NCBI RefSeq assembly: GCF_030145185.1
Contig: NZ_JAQYWB010000013.1
Location: 1-64,000 of the forward strand
Length of the DNA: 64,000 nucleotides
Direction of reading: 5' to 3'
Source: Desulfoluna sp.
Lineage (GTDB): Bacteria; Desulfobacterota; Desulfobacteria; Desulfobacterales; Desulfolunaceae
This document shows positions 1 through 8,804 of this stretch, one piece after another. A program made the position numbers and the translations under genes. Below the pieces are notes generated by a model. The model was not told the DNA's origin and made no database searches. It saw nothing but the letters and a program-made list of their open reading frames with translations. The stretch's first letter is position 1. Each line of letters starts with the position of its first letter.

Positions 1-261
1 CCCTTAAAAACGGAACTGATGATGCGGCTTATCCTCCCGTTCCGATTTTTTGGCCGCGGCTATTTTATCGGCGTCCTCATGGGTCGAGACAGGACAGATC
101 CCCCTCCCCACGGTATCCACAGCATGGGAGGCCGCATCGCCACCATGGCCATCCTGGCCCTGCTCCTTTTCATCGTGATCTCCGGGATTTTCTTTATCCT
201 TTACCTCATCAAAAGCCTGATAGGCATCGATCTCTTCTCCAATGCCCATCTCATGGAGTGA
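1..261 (+). CDS. C-terminal end of an uncharacterised membrane protein (partial)
   Basis: An open frame runs from the window edge to a TGA at 259-261, so only the C-terminal part of a gene may be visible. The first ATG in view is at 19. The last 45 residues contain one strong hydrophobic segment (ATMAILALLLFIVISGIFF) followed by a short polar tail, as in a single-pass membrane anchor. The stop lies 2 nt before the ATG of the next glycosyltransferase gene, which suggests they share a transcript. I do not recognise a family. It could also be a short 80-residue protein that starts at 19. Confidence 0.4.
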   Translation, partial: PLKTELMMRLILPFRFFGRGYFIGVLMGRDRTDPPPHGIHSMGGRIATMAILALLLFIVISGIFFILYLIKSLIGIDLFSNAHLME

Positions 262-263
262 CC

Positions 264-1229
264 ATGGCCCGGCCACAGGAAACCGACCTCTCCATCGTCA
301 TCGTCTCCTTCAACACCCTGAAGCTTACCCGCCAATGCCTGACCTGTATCCAGGCCCATAGCGGCGGGATCCGATACGAAGTGATCGTGGTGGACAACGC
401 CTCAGCAGATGGCTCCGCCGAGATGATCGAAGCAGAGTTCCCGGAGGTTGCCTTAATCCGACAAACCATCAACAAAGGCTTTTCCGGAGGAAACATCCCT
501 GGGATGACGCAGGCGAAAGGCCGATATATTCTGCTGCTCAACTCCGATGCCTTCATCACGGCCGGCGCGCTCTCAAAGGCCCTGGCCTACATGGACGCCC
601 ACCGGCGGGTGGGGATCCTTGGATGCCGTCTCACCAACCCGGACGGCTCCCTTCAACCCTCAGCCCGAAGCCTGCCCGGCCCCATCAACAAATTTTTACA
701 CATCTCCGGCCTCGCCGCCCGGTTCCCCACCTCACGCCTCTTCGGCAAGGTGGACTACACCTGGTGGGATCATGGTACCCCCCGAAAGGTGGGCTGGGTG
801 GTGGGCGCTTTCTTCCTGATCCGGCGCCGTACCATGGAAGAGATCGGCCTCCTTGATGACGGCTACTTTCTCTATTTCGAAGAGATCGACTATTGCCTGG
901 CAGCCCAACGGGCATACTGGGACGTGGTCTTCTACCCGGAGGCCACCGTGGTCCACTTAGGCGGCCAAAGCACCCTCAAAACCCCGGGGCACATCTCCAC
1001 ATCCGGCAGACAAAGCCTTGGCATCCGCATCGCCAGCGAATGCCGTTATTACAAAAAATGTTACGGCCCCCTTCGCCTGCTGGCCGCCATGGGGGTGGAG
1101 GTGCTCTGGAATGGATTCATCCGCCTGAAACACACCCTTGCCCCCCGCCCAGAGTCCCCCCGAAAAAAAGCAGATGCTTCGATGATCATGACGCTCATCA
1201 CAAAAGAGATCGGCACCAGGCTCCGGTGA
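264..1229 (+). CDS. GT2 family glycosyltransferase (rhamnosyltransferase-like)
   Basis: This is a cytoplasmic family 2 glycosyltransferase expected to move a sugar from a nucleotide donor onto a surface-polysaccharide intermediate. The GT-A domain fills about residues 5-240: LSIVIVSFN at the N-terminus, the nucleotide-binding stretch EVIVVDNASADGS, the metal-binding region LLLNSDA, and a late acidic motif LYFEEIDYC typical of rhamnosyltransferase-like members. The 321-residue length is normal for the family. I chose ATG 264 because GGAG lies five bases upstream; an in-frame GTG at 258 is possible. It follows the membrane ORF almost without a gap. The acceptor and sugar cannot be told from sequence. 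Confidence 0.85.
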   Translation: MARPQETDLSIVIVSFNTLKLTRQCLTCIQAHSGGIRYEVIVVDNASADGSAEMIEAEFPEVALIRQTINKGFSGGNIPGMTQAKGRYILLLNSDAFITAGALSKALAYMDAHRRVGILGCRLTNPDGSLQPSARSLPGPINKFLHISGLAARFPTSRLFGKVDYTWWDHGTPRKVGWVVGAFFLIRRRTMEEIGLLDDGYFLYFEEIDYCLAAQRAYWDVVFYPEATVVHLGGQSTLKTPGHISTSGRQSLGIRIASECRYYKKCYGPLRLLAAMGVEVLWNGFIRLKHTLAPRPESPRKKADASMIMTLITKEIGTRLR

Positions 1230-1339
1230 CAAAACAGCCATCAAGAGATGCCGATACGGCCATATAGGTTCTCTCAATATTCTCGTCGGCCCAAGGCTTA
1301 CCATGGTCTCTAACCATCCCCTTTTTACCAAGGCACCCC

Positions 1340-3151
1340 ATGCAGATACGACCCTTCAACGATTGGCAAATTCTAAGCAAAATCATGACCATCTCCATCA
1401 TCAGCGTCACCCTGATCACCATGGTCATCCTGGGCTATTTCATGTCTTTAGTGGAGCAGGAGATGATCCACGGGAAAAAAATAGGGCTGAAAAACGTTGT
1501 CGATACCGCTTACGGCTTATTTCACGAGAATACCGCCCGCATTCAGACGGGTGAAATCAGCCTGGAGGAAGCAAAAAAGCAAATCATTCTTCGCATGAAA
1601 CCGATGCGATACAGTGATAACAACTATTTCTGGATCAATGATCTCGACCTCAAGATGGTCATGCACCCGATCCAACCGGAGCTTGAGGGCAGGGACCAGT
1701 CCGACAGCAAAACACCCGACGGCATCTACCTGTTCCGCGAATTCTTACATGTCAGCCAGGCCAATGGTTCCGGGTTTGTCGATTACATGTGGCCAAAACC
1801 CGGTGAAAAAAAGTCGGCCCCCAAGACCTCGTATATCCGACTCTACGAACCTTGGGGATGGATCATTGGCAGTGGCATGTACCTTGATGATGTCCACACA
1901 GAGCTCAACCGCCTGCGCGTTTATGTGCTAAGCGGTGTCGCCGTGTTTGCCCTGTTGACCATCTCCCTTGCCGTGTTCATCGGTACCGGCATCACCCGCC
2001 CCTTGAAAAAAGTCATCGAGGGCCTTCAGGATATCGCTACGGGGAAGGGACGGGCCGCCCTGACCAAACGGATCGCCATCACCTCCCTTGACGAAATCGG
2101 CCTGCTCTCCACGGAGTTTAACCGCCTGATGGAATCCATTAACGGCCTGACGGTCTTCAAAAATGTGATTGAAGAAGATGGGACACTCGATGAAGTGTAC
2201 CAGAGACTTGGCGATCTGTTCACACAGCAAATCCATATCCCCCGCTGCTTTATCTTCCAGGTCATCAGTTCAAAAGACAAACTGGAATTAAGCTACCCGA
2301 GCCGTTTTGATCAGGAAGAGATGATGTGCAATCCGTTCATCCTTGATGACAACACCCTCTGCAAGGCAAAGCGAACCGGCCACGTGATTACGTCTGCCCA
2401 TTTCCCTGCGATCTGCAGGCAATTTTTACCTCAAGCAGAAGAACTTCACCACTGCGTGCCCGTAGTTGTGGGGGGCACCCCCGTTGCAGTCGTTCAATTC
2501 ATCTTCCAAAAACTGGAAGATCCGGATGAGATAAAAGCAATGGAAACGAAGATCTTTAAAGCTGAGCAGTATCTCAACGAATCCCTTGCCGTCATCGAGA
2601 CCAAACGGCTGATGAGTTCACTGAAGGATGCCGCGCTGATCGACCCGCTGACCGGCTTATACAACCGGCGCTACCTTCAGGAGTATACGGAAAAAATGGT
2701 GGCCGGCGTCCTGAGACGGGGAAAGGCGATCGGGCTGATCATGTGCGATCTTGATTACTTCAAGCAGGTCAATGACACCCATGGACACAATGTCGGAGAT
2801 CTCGTTTTGAAAGAGACCGCCAGAATCATTGTTAAAAATCTGCGTGACGCGGATATCGTGATCCGTTTTGGAGGAGAGGAGTTTCTGGTGGTCCTCCTGG
2901 ATATCAATGAAGGGGAGAGCCTCGAAATCGCTGAAAAAATCCGGCTAAGTATCCAGCAGACCAAATTCAAAATATCCGATGGCGTCATTCAAAAAACCAT
3001 CAGCGCAGGGGCCAGTGAATTTCCTCAAGACACCGACACCCTGTGGAGCTGCATCAAATTTGCCGATGTGGCCCTCTATCGCGCAAAAGAGGAGGGACGC
3101 AACCGATGCATCCGGTTTACCAAAGACATGTGGACGGAAGATCAAGTCTGA
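1340..3151 (+). CDS. membrane diguanylate cyclase with sCache_2, HAMP and GGDEF domains
   Basis: The protein should make cyclic di-GMP from two GTP in response to a periplasmic ligand. In order: an N-terminal membrane helix (about residues 12-33), a single-Cache periplasmic sensor (about 40-185), a second helix (about 193-213), a HAMP linker (about 214-268), a GAF-like region with several cysteines (about 275-420) and a C-terminal GGDEF domain (about 430-598). The active-site motif is an intact GGEEF at residues 511-515. RDAD five residues before it matches the RxxD product-inhibition site, so feedback inhibition is likely. It sits between glycosyltransferase and acyltransferase genes, which suggests local control of polysaccharide production; that link is inference. 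Confidence 0.9.
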   Translation: MQIRPFNDWQILSKIMTISIISVTLITMVILGYFMSLVEQEMIHGKKIGLKNVVDTAYGLFHENTARIQTGEISLEEAKKQIILRMKPMRYSDNNYFWINDLDLKMVMHPIQPELEGRDQSDSKTPDGIYLFREFLHVSQANGSGFVDYMWPKPGEKKSAPKTSYIRLYEPWGWIIGSGMYLDDVHTELNRLRVYVLSGVAVFALLTISLAVFIGTGITRPLKKVIEGLQDIATGKGRAALTKRIAITSLDEIGLLSTEFNRLMESINGLTVFKNVIEEDGTLDEVYQRLGDLFTQQIHIPRCFIFQVISSKDKLELSYPSRFDQEEMMCNPFILDDNTLCKAKRTGHVITSAHFPAICRQFLPQAEELHHCVPVVVGGTPVAVVQFIFQKLEDPDEIKAMETKIFKAEQYLNESLAVIETKRLMSSLKDAALIDPLTGLYNRRYLQEYTEKMVAGVLRRGKAIGLIMCDLDYFKQVNDTHGHNVGDLVLKETARIIVKNLRDADIVIRFGGEEFLVVLLDINEGESLEIAEKIRLSIQQTKFKISDGVIQKTISAGASEFPQDTDTLWSCIKFADVALYRAKEEGRNRCIRFTKDMWTEDQV

Positions 3152-3202
3152 AAACCCCCTGCCCGGCCCCAGGGCAGCGTGGGGCAAAAGAAAAGGTTCA
3201 TC

Positions 3203-3796
3203 ATGCCCATGAAACCCCTGCAGAAACTCACACACATGGCACGCCGGCTGAGGCTTTTGGCAGACAAAGGGTATTACCCCCACTACCTGAGGCACCAGGG
3301 CGTGCGCATCGGAAAAGGGGCGGTGGTTCTCTACCCCTCTTACATCGACGGGCGCATGCCCTACCTCGTAGAGATCGGAGACCACGCGGTGATCAGCCTG
3401 TATGTCACCATCCTCACCCATGACGCCACCAGCGCCTGGGCCGGAGACCTCATTAAGGTGGGGCGGGTCACCATCAAGGATCACAGCTTCATCGGAGCGG
3501 GAAGCACCCTGCTCTGCGGCACCACCATCGGCCCCAACGCCATCGTGGGGGCAGGATCTGTGGTGAGTCGCGACATTCCGCCAAACACGGTCTACGCTGG
3601 AAACCCGGCCCGGTTTGTCTGCACCCTGGAGGCATTCGTCGAAAAAAACCAAAAAGCAGCCAGGGGCCGCCCCCTTCTGGAGGGCCGCCATTTTCAGCAC
3701 CCCTACATCCCCCGGGAGCGCAGAGAGGCCCTGAAAGTAAACCTCTCCGACGGATTCGGGTACTTCTGCGCCCACCTGCCGGACGAAAAAGGCTGA
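3203..3796 (+). CDS. left-handed beta-helix acyltransferase (WbbJ/LbH family)
   Basis: This is a hexapeptide-repeat acyltransferase, probably O-acetylating a sugar of the polysaccharide made by this locus. An N-terminal helix is followed by repeated hexapeptides (IGKGAVVLYP, ITIKDHSF-type turns, GAGSTLLCGTTIGPNAIVGAGSVV) and the conserved ending IPPNTVYAGNPARFV. The catalytic His candidate is in ILTHDATSAW. The C-terminal 50 residues are charged and not part of the helix. I take ATG 3203, which has AAAAGG six bases upstream; a longer GTG start at 3179 is less likely. The stop is followed one base later by the next acyltransferase, so the two are surely cotranscribed. Confidence 0.82.
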   Translation: MPMKPLQKLTHMARRLRLLADKGYYPHYLRHQGVRIGKGAVVLYPSYIDGRMPYLVEIGDHAVISLYVTILTHDATSAWAGDLIKVGRVTIKDHSFIGAGSTLLCGTTIGPNAIVGAGSVVSRDIPPNTVYAGNPARFVCTLEAFVEKNQKAARGRPLLEGRHFQHPYIPRERREALKVNLSDGFGYFCAHLPDEKG

Positions 3797-3797
3797 C

Positions 3798-4322
3798 ATG
3801 TTTAAAAACATCCGGGCGGATCTGGCTGCCCACCAGGGAGACTGGGGAGCCCAGGGGTTCTGGGCCATGGTCATTTACCGGTTCGGGCGATGGCGGTACA
3901 CCCTCGCCAATCGCTGGCTGCGGATGCCCTTCTCCCTTCTTTACAAGATCGCGTTCAAGGGAGTGCAGGTGGTGGCAGGCATTGAGCTGCCCTGTGAAGT
4001 GGAGGTGGGTCAAGGCTTTCGCATCGACCACTTCGGTGGGGTGGTGGTCAGCGGATTTGCCTCCTTCGGAGACCACTGCGTCATCCGAAACGGGGTCACC
4101 GTGGGCCTGCGCCGCACCGACGAACCCACGGCCCCGAAAATAGGCCATCACGTGGACATCGGCGCCGGTGCCAAGGTCCTGGGGCCCATCACCATCGGCG
4201 ATTATGTGGTCATCGGGGCCAACGCCGTGGTCATCACCGATGTCCCGGATAACGCCATCGCCGTAGGGATTCCCGCCCGCATTATTCTGCGGCGTCAACG
4301 AAGCACCTCAAAAGCTGATTGA
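3798..4322 (+). CDS. serine acetyltransferase-like hexapeptide transferase (polysaccharide type)
   Basis: The protein belongs to the CysE-like branch of left-handed beta-helix acetyltransferases. An N-terminal helical part (residues 1-65, with the FWAMVIYRFGRW stretch common in these proteins) precedes the helix coils. The IDHFGGVVVSG segment has the catalytic His-Asp region, and it ends with VIGANAVVITDVPDNAIAVGIPARII. It is shorter (174 residues) than cysteine-biosynthetic CysE, as in EPS-cluster members. It starts one base after the preceding acyltransferase and 25 nt before the fused glycosyltransferase. A role in sugar or amino-sugar acetylation fits better than cysteine synthesis, because no cysteine gene is nearby. 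Confidence 0.78.
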   Translation: MFKNIRADLAAHQGDWGAQGFWAMVIYRFGRWRYTLANRWLRMPFSLLYKIAFKGVQVVAGIELPCEVEVGQGFRIDHFGGVVVSGFASFGDHCVIRNGVTVGLRRTDEPTAPKIGHHVDIGAGAKVLGPITIGDYVVIGANAVVITDVPDNAIAVGIPARIILRRQRSTSKAD

Positions 4323-4346
4323 CACACACACAATAAGGAAATAACG

Positions 4347-6950
4347 ATGACCCAGCCCCTTCCCAAAATCGGCGTGGTGATTATCGGAATCAACGTGGCC
4401 CGATACATCGAGATGTGTCTCCACTCGGTGCTGCACGGCGACTACCCCCGGGACCGCCTGGAGATCGTCTATGTGGACGGCGGGTCCAATGACGGCAGTA
4501 TAGAGCTGGCAGACGCCTTCGAGGACGTTCACGTCATTCGTCTCGATCACCCCCACCCCACCCCAGGCCGGGGTCGCAACGCAGGCTGGCGTTATTTATC
4601 CACCCCTTTGATTCAATTCATGGATGCGGACACCACGATAGAACCGGGATGGTTTCAGGCCGCCCTTCCCCACTTGAACGACAACACCCCCGCCATCTGT
4701 GGGTTCAGACGGGAACGCTACCCGACCCGGAATCGATATCACCTTCTCACGGAGATGGAGTGGCGCTACGAAGAGGGACCCTGCCGATATTTTGGCGGCG
4801 AAGTGCTCCTTTATCGCTATGTCCTGGAGGAGACCGGCGGATTTGACGCCGAGCTGGTGGCCGGAGAAGACCCCGAGCTGAGCCGGAGTATCCGCCGTAA
4901 AGGGTGGGAAATCCGACGCATCGCCGCCCCCATGAGCACCCACGACATCCACATGACCACCTTCCGGCAATACCTCAAGCGGGCCTATCGAAGCGGCCAC
5001 GCCTACGCTGAGATCGGCCTGCGGTTTGCGTCAAGCCCGGACCCTCTCTGGCTGCGCGAGCTGATTCGGGTCACGGTCCGAGGCAGCCTGCCTCCGTTTC
5101 TCATGGTATTGGGATTGATCACGGGTCACCCCATGGCCGGCCTCCTCATCGCTCTGCTCATTGCGGCCCGCCCCTTCTACACTCTGAAACTCACCATTCA
5201 GCGCTTTGGCTGCCCCCGCCGCCAGGCCCTTCTCTATGCAGCTCACTCGGCCTTTGTGGTCTTTCCCCAGCTGGCAGGGGTCCTGCGCTACCTGACGGGC
5301 CGATTATGCAACCGCCCGTTACACAACAAAGCCCCCCGTTCACCTCAGGCCATGATGAAACCAACCGACACCGTCCTCGTTTTAGGCATCCCCTTAGACA
5401 ACCTCACCCTGGAAGAAACCATTGAGCGCATCCACACCATGGTCGCCGCATTCCGAAGAGACGGCATCCCCAGACTCGTGGCCACGGTCAATGTAGATTT
5501 TCTCGTCAACACCCTCAGTTGGTTCTCACGAGCCCCCCGGCACCCGGAGCTCCTCTCCATCCTCCAGCACGCCGACCTCGTCACCGCCGACGGAATGCCC
5601 CTGGTCTGGACCAGCCGTCTTCTCGGAAATCCTTTAAAAGAACGGGTCACCGGAGCCGATCTTGTGCCGGCGCTGGCGGCCTCCGCCACCGTAAAAAAAG
5701 AATCCCTCTATTTTCTGGGAGGCCGGGGGGAAGTGGGCCGGCAAGCCGCCGACACCCTGAAGAAGCGAAACCCGGAAATGATCATTGCCGGAGTGGATGC
5801 CCCCTTTGTCCATATTGACGGAGATGCATTAACCCACGCAGCAGAAGACGACAAAGAAATGATTGACCGCATCAACACGGCCCGTCCCGACATTTTGCTC
5901 GTGGCCTTTGGAAACCCCAAACAGGAGACCTGGTTTCATCGCAACCGATACCGCCTTAAGGCCGGGGTCACCCTCGGCATCGGCGGCACCTTTGAATTCA
6001 TCACGGGCTCTGTGGCCCGGGCTCCCCTGTGGATGCAAAAATCGGGGCTGGAATGGATATATCGCCTCACCCAGGATCCCAGGCGGCTGTGGAAACGTTA
6101 CGGGATTGGCTTTTTCAAGTTCACGGTCATGATTTTTCCCATCATCCTCCACACCCGCTGGCACCGATTGCGCAGGGTGAGACAACGCCAGAAAGCCGGC
6201 CCTGCCCCACCGAATCATGCCGCCTACACACACCTAAATGAAATCAGTGTGATCCCCCTGCCTGCGGAACTTGACGCATCGGTTGTGGGTGATCTGAAAG
6301 AAAAAGAGAGGGAATGGCTGGCCCATGAAAACGGCCTGGCCCTTGATTTCAGCCATGTCCGTTTTATGGATTCTTCGGGGCTGGGATTTCTCCTGGGACT
6401 CTGGAAAAAAAGCATCACACGCCATGCCGGTTTTTATATAATAGGGTTGCAACCGCCAGTGATGAAAATTCTCAAACTCAACCGTGTGGATGCACTGCTC
6501 ACGGACCACATCATCGAAGACGTGGAGGAGATCCTGGAGGCTCAAGAATCCCCCACGATCCATCGCCCTTTTTTCCACTCGCTGAAATCCATGATAACGA
6601 CACGGGAACTCCAGCTTTGCGGAAGTCTGGACGCAGCTCAGATGCAGACCCTCGACCTCCCCGATCTTCTCGGCACCATTGCCGGCAAACACCTCATCCT
6701 GGACCTGACCCACCTTGATTTCGTGGACAGCACGGGCTTGATACTCCTTCTCAAGCTGAAAAAAACCGTGGTGTCATCCGGCCACACCTGTCTCCTCTGC
6801 GGTGTCCAGACAAACATCACGCAAATGCTTCATGTCACCCGGCTGGAGCATTTTTTCCCCTCTGCACCGGACATCCTTACGGCACGGATAAAGTTAAAAG
6901 AGGCCCCAGACGTCCCCCGAACCACAGACCCTGTATGTCCTGTCTCTTAA
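4347..6950 (+). CDS. fused GT2 glycosyltransferase, WecG/TagA glycosyltransferase and two STAS domains
   Basis: One uninterrupted 867-residue frame joins four modules. Residues 5-235 form a GT2 domain (GVVIIGINVARYIE, IVYVDGGSNDGS, FMDADTTIE, AGEDPELSRSIRR). A membrane-associated hydrophobic stretch follows at about 265-320. Residues about 338-590 are a WecG/TagA/CpsF (GT26) domain, shown by TADGMPLVW, LVAFGNPKQETW and GIGGTFEFITG. Two STAS domains follow at about 640-735 and 745-850, each with the phospho-acceptor loop (DSSG at 675-678, DSTG at 794-797). The GT parts should add two successive sugars to a lipid-linked intermediate; STAS domains normally bind partner proteins and are switched by Ser phosphorylation. 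An internal ATG pair at 5352/5355 marks the GT2/TagA junction, where two ancestral genes may have fused. The architecture is unusual to me. Confidence 0.85.
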   Translation: MTQPLPKIGVVIIGINVARYIEMCLHSVLHGDYPRDRLEIVYVDGGSNDGSIELADAFEDVHVIRLDHPHPTPGRGRNAGWRYLSTPLIQFMDADTTIEPGWFQAALPHLNDNTPAICGFRRERYPTRNRYHLLTEMEWRYEEGPCRYFGGEVLLYRYVLEETGGFDAELVAGEDPELSRSIRRKGWEIRRIAAPMSTHDIHMTTFRQYLKRAYRSGHAYAEIGLRFASSPDPLWLRELIRVTVRGSLPPFLMVLGLITGHPMAGLLIALLIAARPFYTLKLTIQRFGCPRRQALLYAAHSAFVVFPQLAGVLRYLTGRLCNRPLHNKAPRSPQAMMKPTDTVLVLGIPLDNLTLEETIERIHTMVAAFRRDGIPRLVATVNVDFLVNTLSWFSRAPRHPELLSILQHADLVTADGMPLVWTSRLLGNPLKERVTGADLVPALAASATVKKESLYFLGGRGEVGRQAADTLKKRNPEMIIAGVDAPFVHIDGDALTHAAEDDKEMIDRINTARPDILLVAFGNPKQETWFHRNRYRLKAGVTLGIGGTFEFITGSVARAPLWMQKSGLEWIYRLTQDPRRLWKRYGIGFFKFTVMIFPIILHTRWHRLRRVRQRQKAGPAPPNHAAYTHLNEISVIPLPAELDASVVGDLKEKEREWLAHENGLALDFSHVRFMDSSGLGFLLGLWKKSITRHAGFYIIGLQPPVMKILKLNRVDALLTDHIIEDVEEILEAQESPTIHRPFFHSLKSMITTRELQLCGSLDAAQMQTLDLPDLLGTIAGKHLILDLTHLDFVDSTGLILLLKLKKTVVSSGHTCLLCGVQTNITQMLHVTRLEHFFPSAPDILTARIKLKEAPDVPRTTDPVCPVS

Positions 6951-6999
6951 CTGAAAGCATCCCCTGAAACCGCAACATCAACCGATATCAGGAGACACC

Positions 7000-7821
7000 A
7001 TGCCCATCATCACAATATCCAGATCCTTCTGCAGCAAAGGCAAGCTCGTTGCAGAAAAAGTGGCTTCCACCCTGAGCTATCAGTGCATTTCACGGGAAAT
7101 TCTTCTGGAAGCCTCGGAGCAGTTCAATGTGCCCGAGATCAAGCTCGCCCGGGCCATTCATGACGGCCCCACCGTTTATGAACGTTTCTCCCACGGCAAG
7201 GAGGGCTACATTGCCTTTATCAAGGCGGCCCTTCTCAACCGACTGAAAACGGGAGATATTGTCTATCATGGCCTGGCGGGCCACTTTTTTGTTCAGGACA
7301 TTCCCCATATATTGAAAATACGACTCCTGGCAGATAAGGAGGCTCGGATCATCGAAGAGATGGCGCGCGAAAACGTCACAGAAAGCGTCGCACAGAAGCG
7401 ACTCGCCAAGGATGACAAAGAACGCTGCGACTGGAGCACCTACCTCTATAAAATCGACACGCGGGATCCCGAGCTGTACGATCTGACCCTCAACCTCAAG
7501 CAGGTCTCTGTAGAGGATTGTGTCACCATGATCCTCTCCGCTTTAAAATTACCGTATTTCCGAGACACAGAGGACGCAAAAGTCACATTAGAAAACCTGG
7601 CGCTTTCCGCCACGATCAAAGCCACCATCGTCCACAAATACTACAACGCCGAGGTCTCATCCCAGGCAGGAAATGTGGTCATCAAACTGCCCGAACCCGT
7701 GGCCCAGATAGAGAAAACAAAAGATGATCTAAAATCTCTCATCAAAAATATTGAAGGCATCAATGAACTCTATTTTAACATCATGTCCAATACCTTACCC
7801 AGAACAGCCATGCATAAATAA
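7000..7821 (+). CDS. cytidylate kinase-like protein with C-terminal BON-like region, copy 1
   Basis: The first 195 residues follow the cytidylate-kinase-like family (Cytidylate_kin2): MPIITISRSF at the N-terminus, CISREILLEASEQ, the VYHGLAGHFFV core strand, ILKIRLLAD and the lid-like KDDKERCDWSTYLYKIDTRD. The family's glycine-rich phosphate loop is degraded here (RSFCSKGKLVAEK), so ATP binding is uncertain. Residues 205-273 form an added domain (ATIKATIVHKY, AEVSSQAGNVVIKL, LIKNIEGINEL) that resembles a BON fold; that match is by eye. Start ATG 7000 follows GGAGAC. It lies 49 nt after the STAS fusion gene and 97 nt before a close paralogue. A nucleotide-sensing or pseudokinase role is possible; the substrate is unknown. 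Confidence 0.68.
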   Translation: MPIITISRSFCSKGKLVAEKVASTLSYQCISREILLEASEQFNVPEIKLARAIHDGPTVYERFSHGKEGYIAFIKAALLNRLKTGDIVYHGLAGHFFVQDIPHILKIRLLADKEARIIEEMARENVTESVAQKRLAKDDKERCDWSTYLYKIDTRDPELYDLTLNLKQVSVEDCVTMILSALKLPYFRDTEDAKVTLENLALSATIKATIVHKYYNAEVSSQAGNVVIKLPEPVAQIEKTKDDLKSLIKNIEGINELYFNIMSNTLPRTAMHK

Positions 7822-7918
7822 AAATATTTTTTCTCCGTTGAATTTCATGTGCCCTATGCCCTATGATGCCTCCCTTGATCTATAAGCAAACACTTTTTCA
7901 TACCCTGGGAGACGCACA

Positions 7919-8740
7919 ATGCCAATTATCACCATATCCAGTTCTTCACAAAAAAACCGTCAGATTATCGCTGAACGCGTCGCCGAGCGACTCGGACACA
8001 CCTGCATCTCCCGGGAGATCATCCTTGAGGCATCGGAGCACTACAACGTCCCGGAGATCAAACTCGCCAAAGCCATCCATGACAGCCCCACTATTTTTGA
8101 GAGATTGTCCAACGGCAAAGAACGGTACCTCTCTTTTTTCAAAGCCTCTTTATTAAATAATCTCAAAAACGGATCGATTGTTTACCACGGTATCGTCGGG
8201 CACTTTTTTGTTCAGGGCATTCCCCGCGTGTTAAAAGTTCGAATTCTGGACAGCATGGAGAATAGAATTCAGGAAGATATGGAACTGGAAGGGGTCCCTG
8301 AAGGCGTGGCACGAAAACGAGTCCTGCAGGAAGATCGGGAACGATACAACTGGTGTTCCGCGCTTTATAAAATGGACACCCGGGACCCGGAGCTCTACAA
8401 CCTGGTGATCAACATTGAGCGGATTTCCATCGACGATTGCGTTGATCTCATCTGCTACGCCCTCGAAAAAGAGTACTTCAAAGAAACCGCCGAAGCAGAA
8501 AAAATCCTCAAGAATCAGGCCCTCACCGCCACCATTAAAGCGGCCATCGTACAAAAATACAGTGACGCCACCGTCACCTCCTACGACGGCAACGTGGTCA
8601 TCCACATGGATCCCCCGATTTCCCAGATTCCCAAAAAAAAGCGCGACATCCGCGCCCTGACCTGCAATATCGACGGCATCAGAAAGATGGAGTTGGACCT
8701 CAAGGCCAAAACACTGCCTCGCACGCCGATGCACAAGTAA
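7919..8740 (+). CDS. cytidylate kinase-like protein with C-terminal BON-like region, copy 2
   Basis: This is a tandem paralogue of the preceding gene with the same length (273 residues) and the same ending (LPRTPMHK against LPRTAMHK). The kinase-like part keeps CISREIILEASE, VYHGIVGHFFV, VLKVRILD and EDRERYNWCSALYKMDTRD. The phosphate-loop position reads SSSSQKNRQIIAE, with no glycines left, so it is even less likely to bind ATP in the usual way. The C-terminal domain (ATIKAAIVQKY, ATVTSYDGNVVIHM, LTCNIDGIRKM) again has the BON-like pattern. It closes the polysaccharide locus and converges with glgB, whose stop is only 33 bp away. Confidence 0.68.
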   Translation: MPIITISSSSQKNRQIIAERVAERLGHTCISREIILEASEHYNVPEIKLAKAIHDSPTIFERLSNGKERYLSFFKASLLNNLKNGSIVYHGIVGHFFVQGIPRVLKVRILDSMENRIQEDMELEGVPEGVARKRVLQEDRERYNWCSALYKMDTRDPELYNLVINIERISIDDCVDLICYALEKEYFKETAEAEKILKNQALTATIKAAIVQKYSDATVTSYDGNVVIHMDPPISQIPKKKRDIRALTCNIDGIRKMELDLKAKTLPRTPMHK

Positions 8741-8751
8741 GGGTTTTTGCC

Positions 8752-8804
8752 CATTGCCTGTCGCCTTTAGCCTTTAGCCTTTAGCCTTTGGCCTTTGGCC
8801 TTTC
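8752..8804. repeat. heptanucleotide tandem array (CCTTTAG/CCTTTGG)
   Basis: Between two convergent genes the sequence has a 7-base period: CCTTTAG three times, CCTTTGG twice, then a partial unit (8764-8803), preceded by diverged units from 8752. The array contains the stop codon of glgB (TTA at 8774-8776 on the + strand) and encodes the last residues of that enzyme. The reverse complement of the same unit forms the nine-copy array at 24221-24283. A minimal relative, GCCCTAT twice, lies at 7851-7864. Confidence 0.9.
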
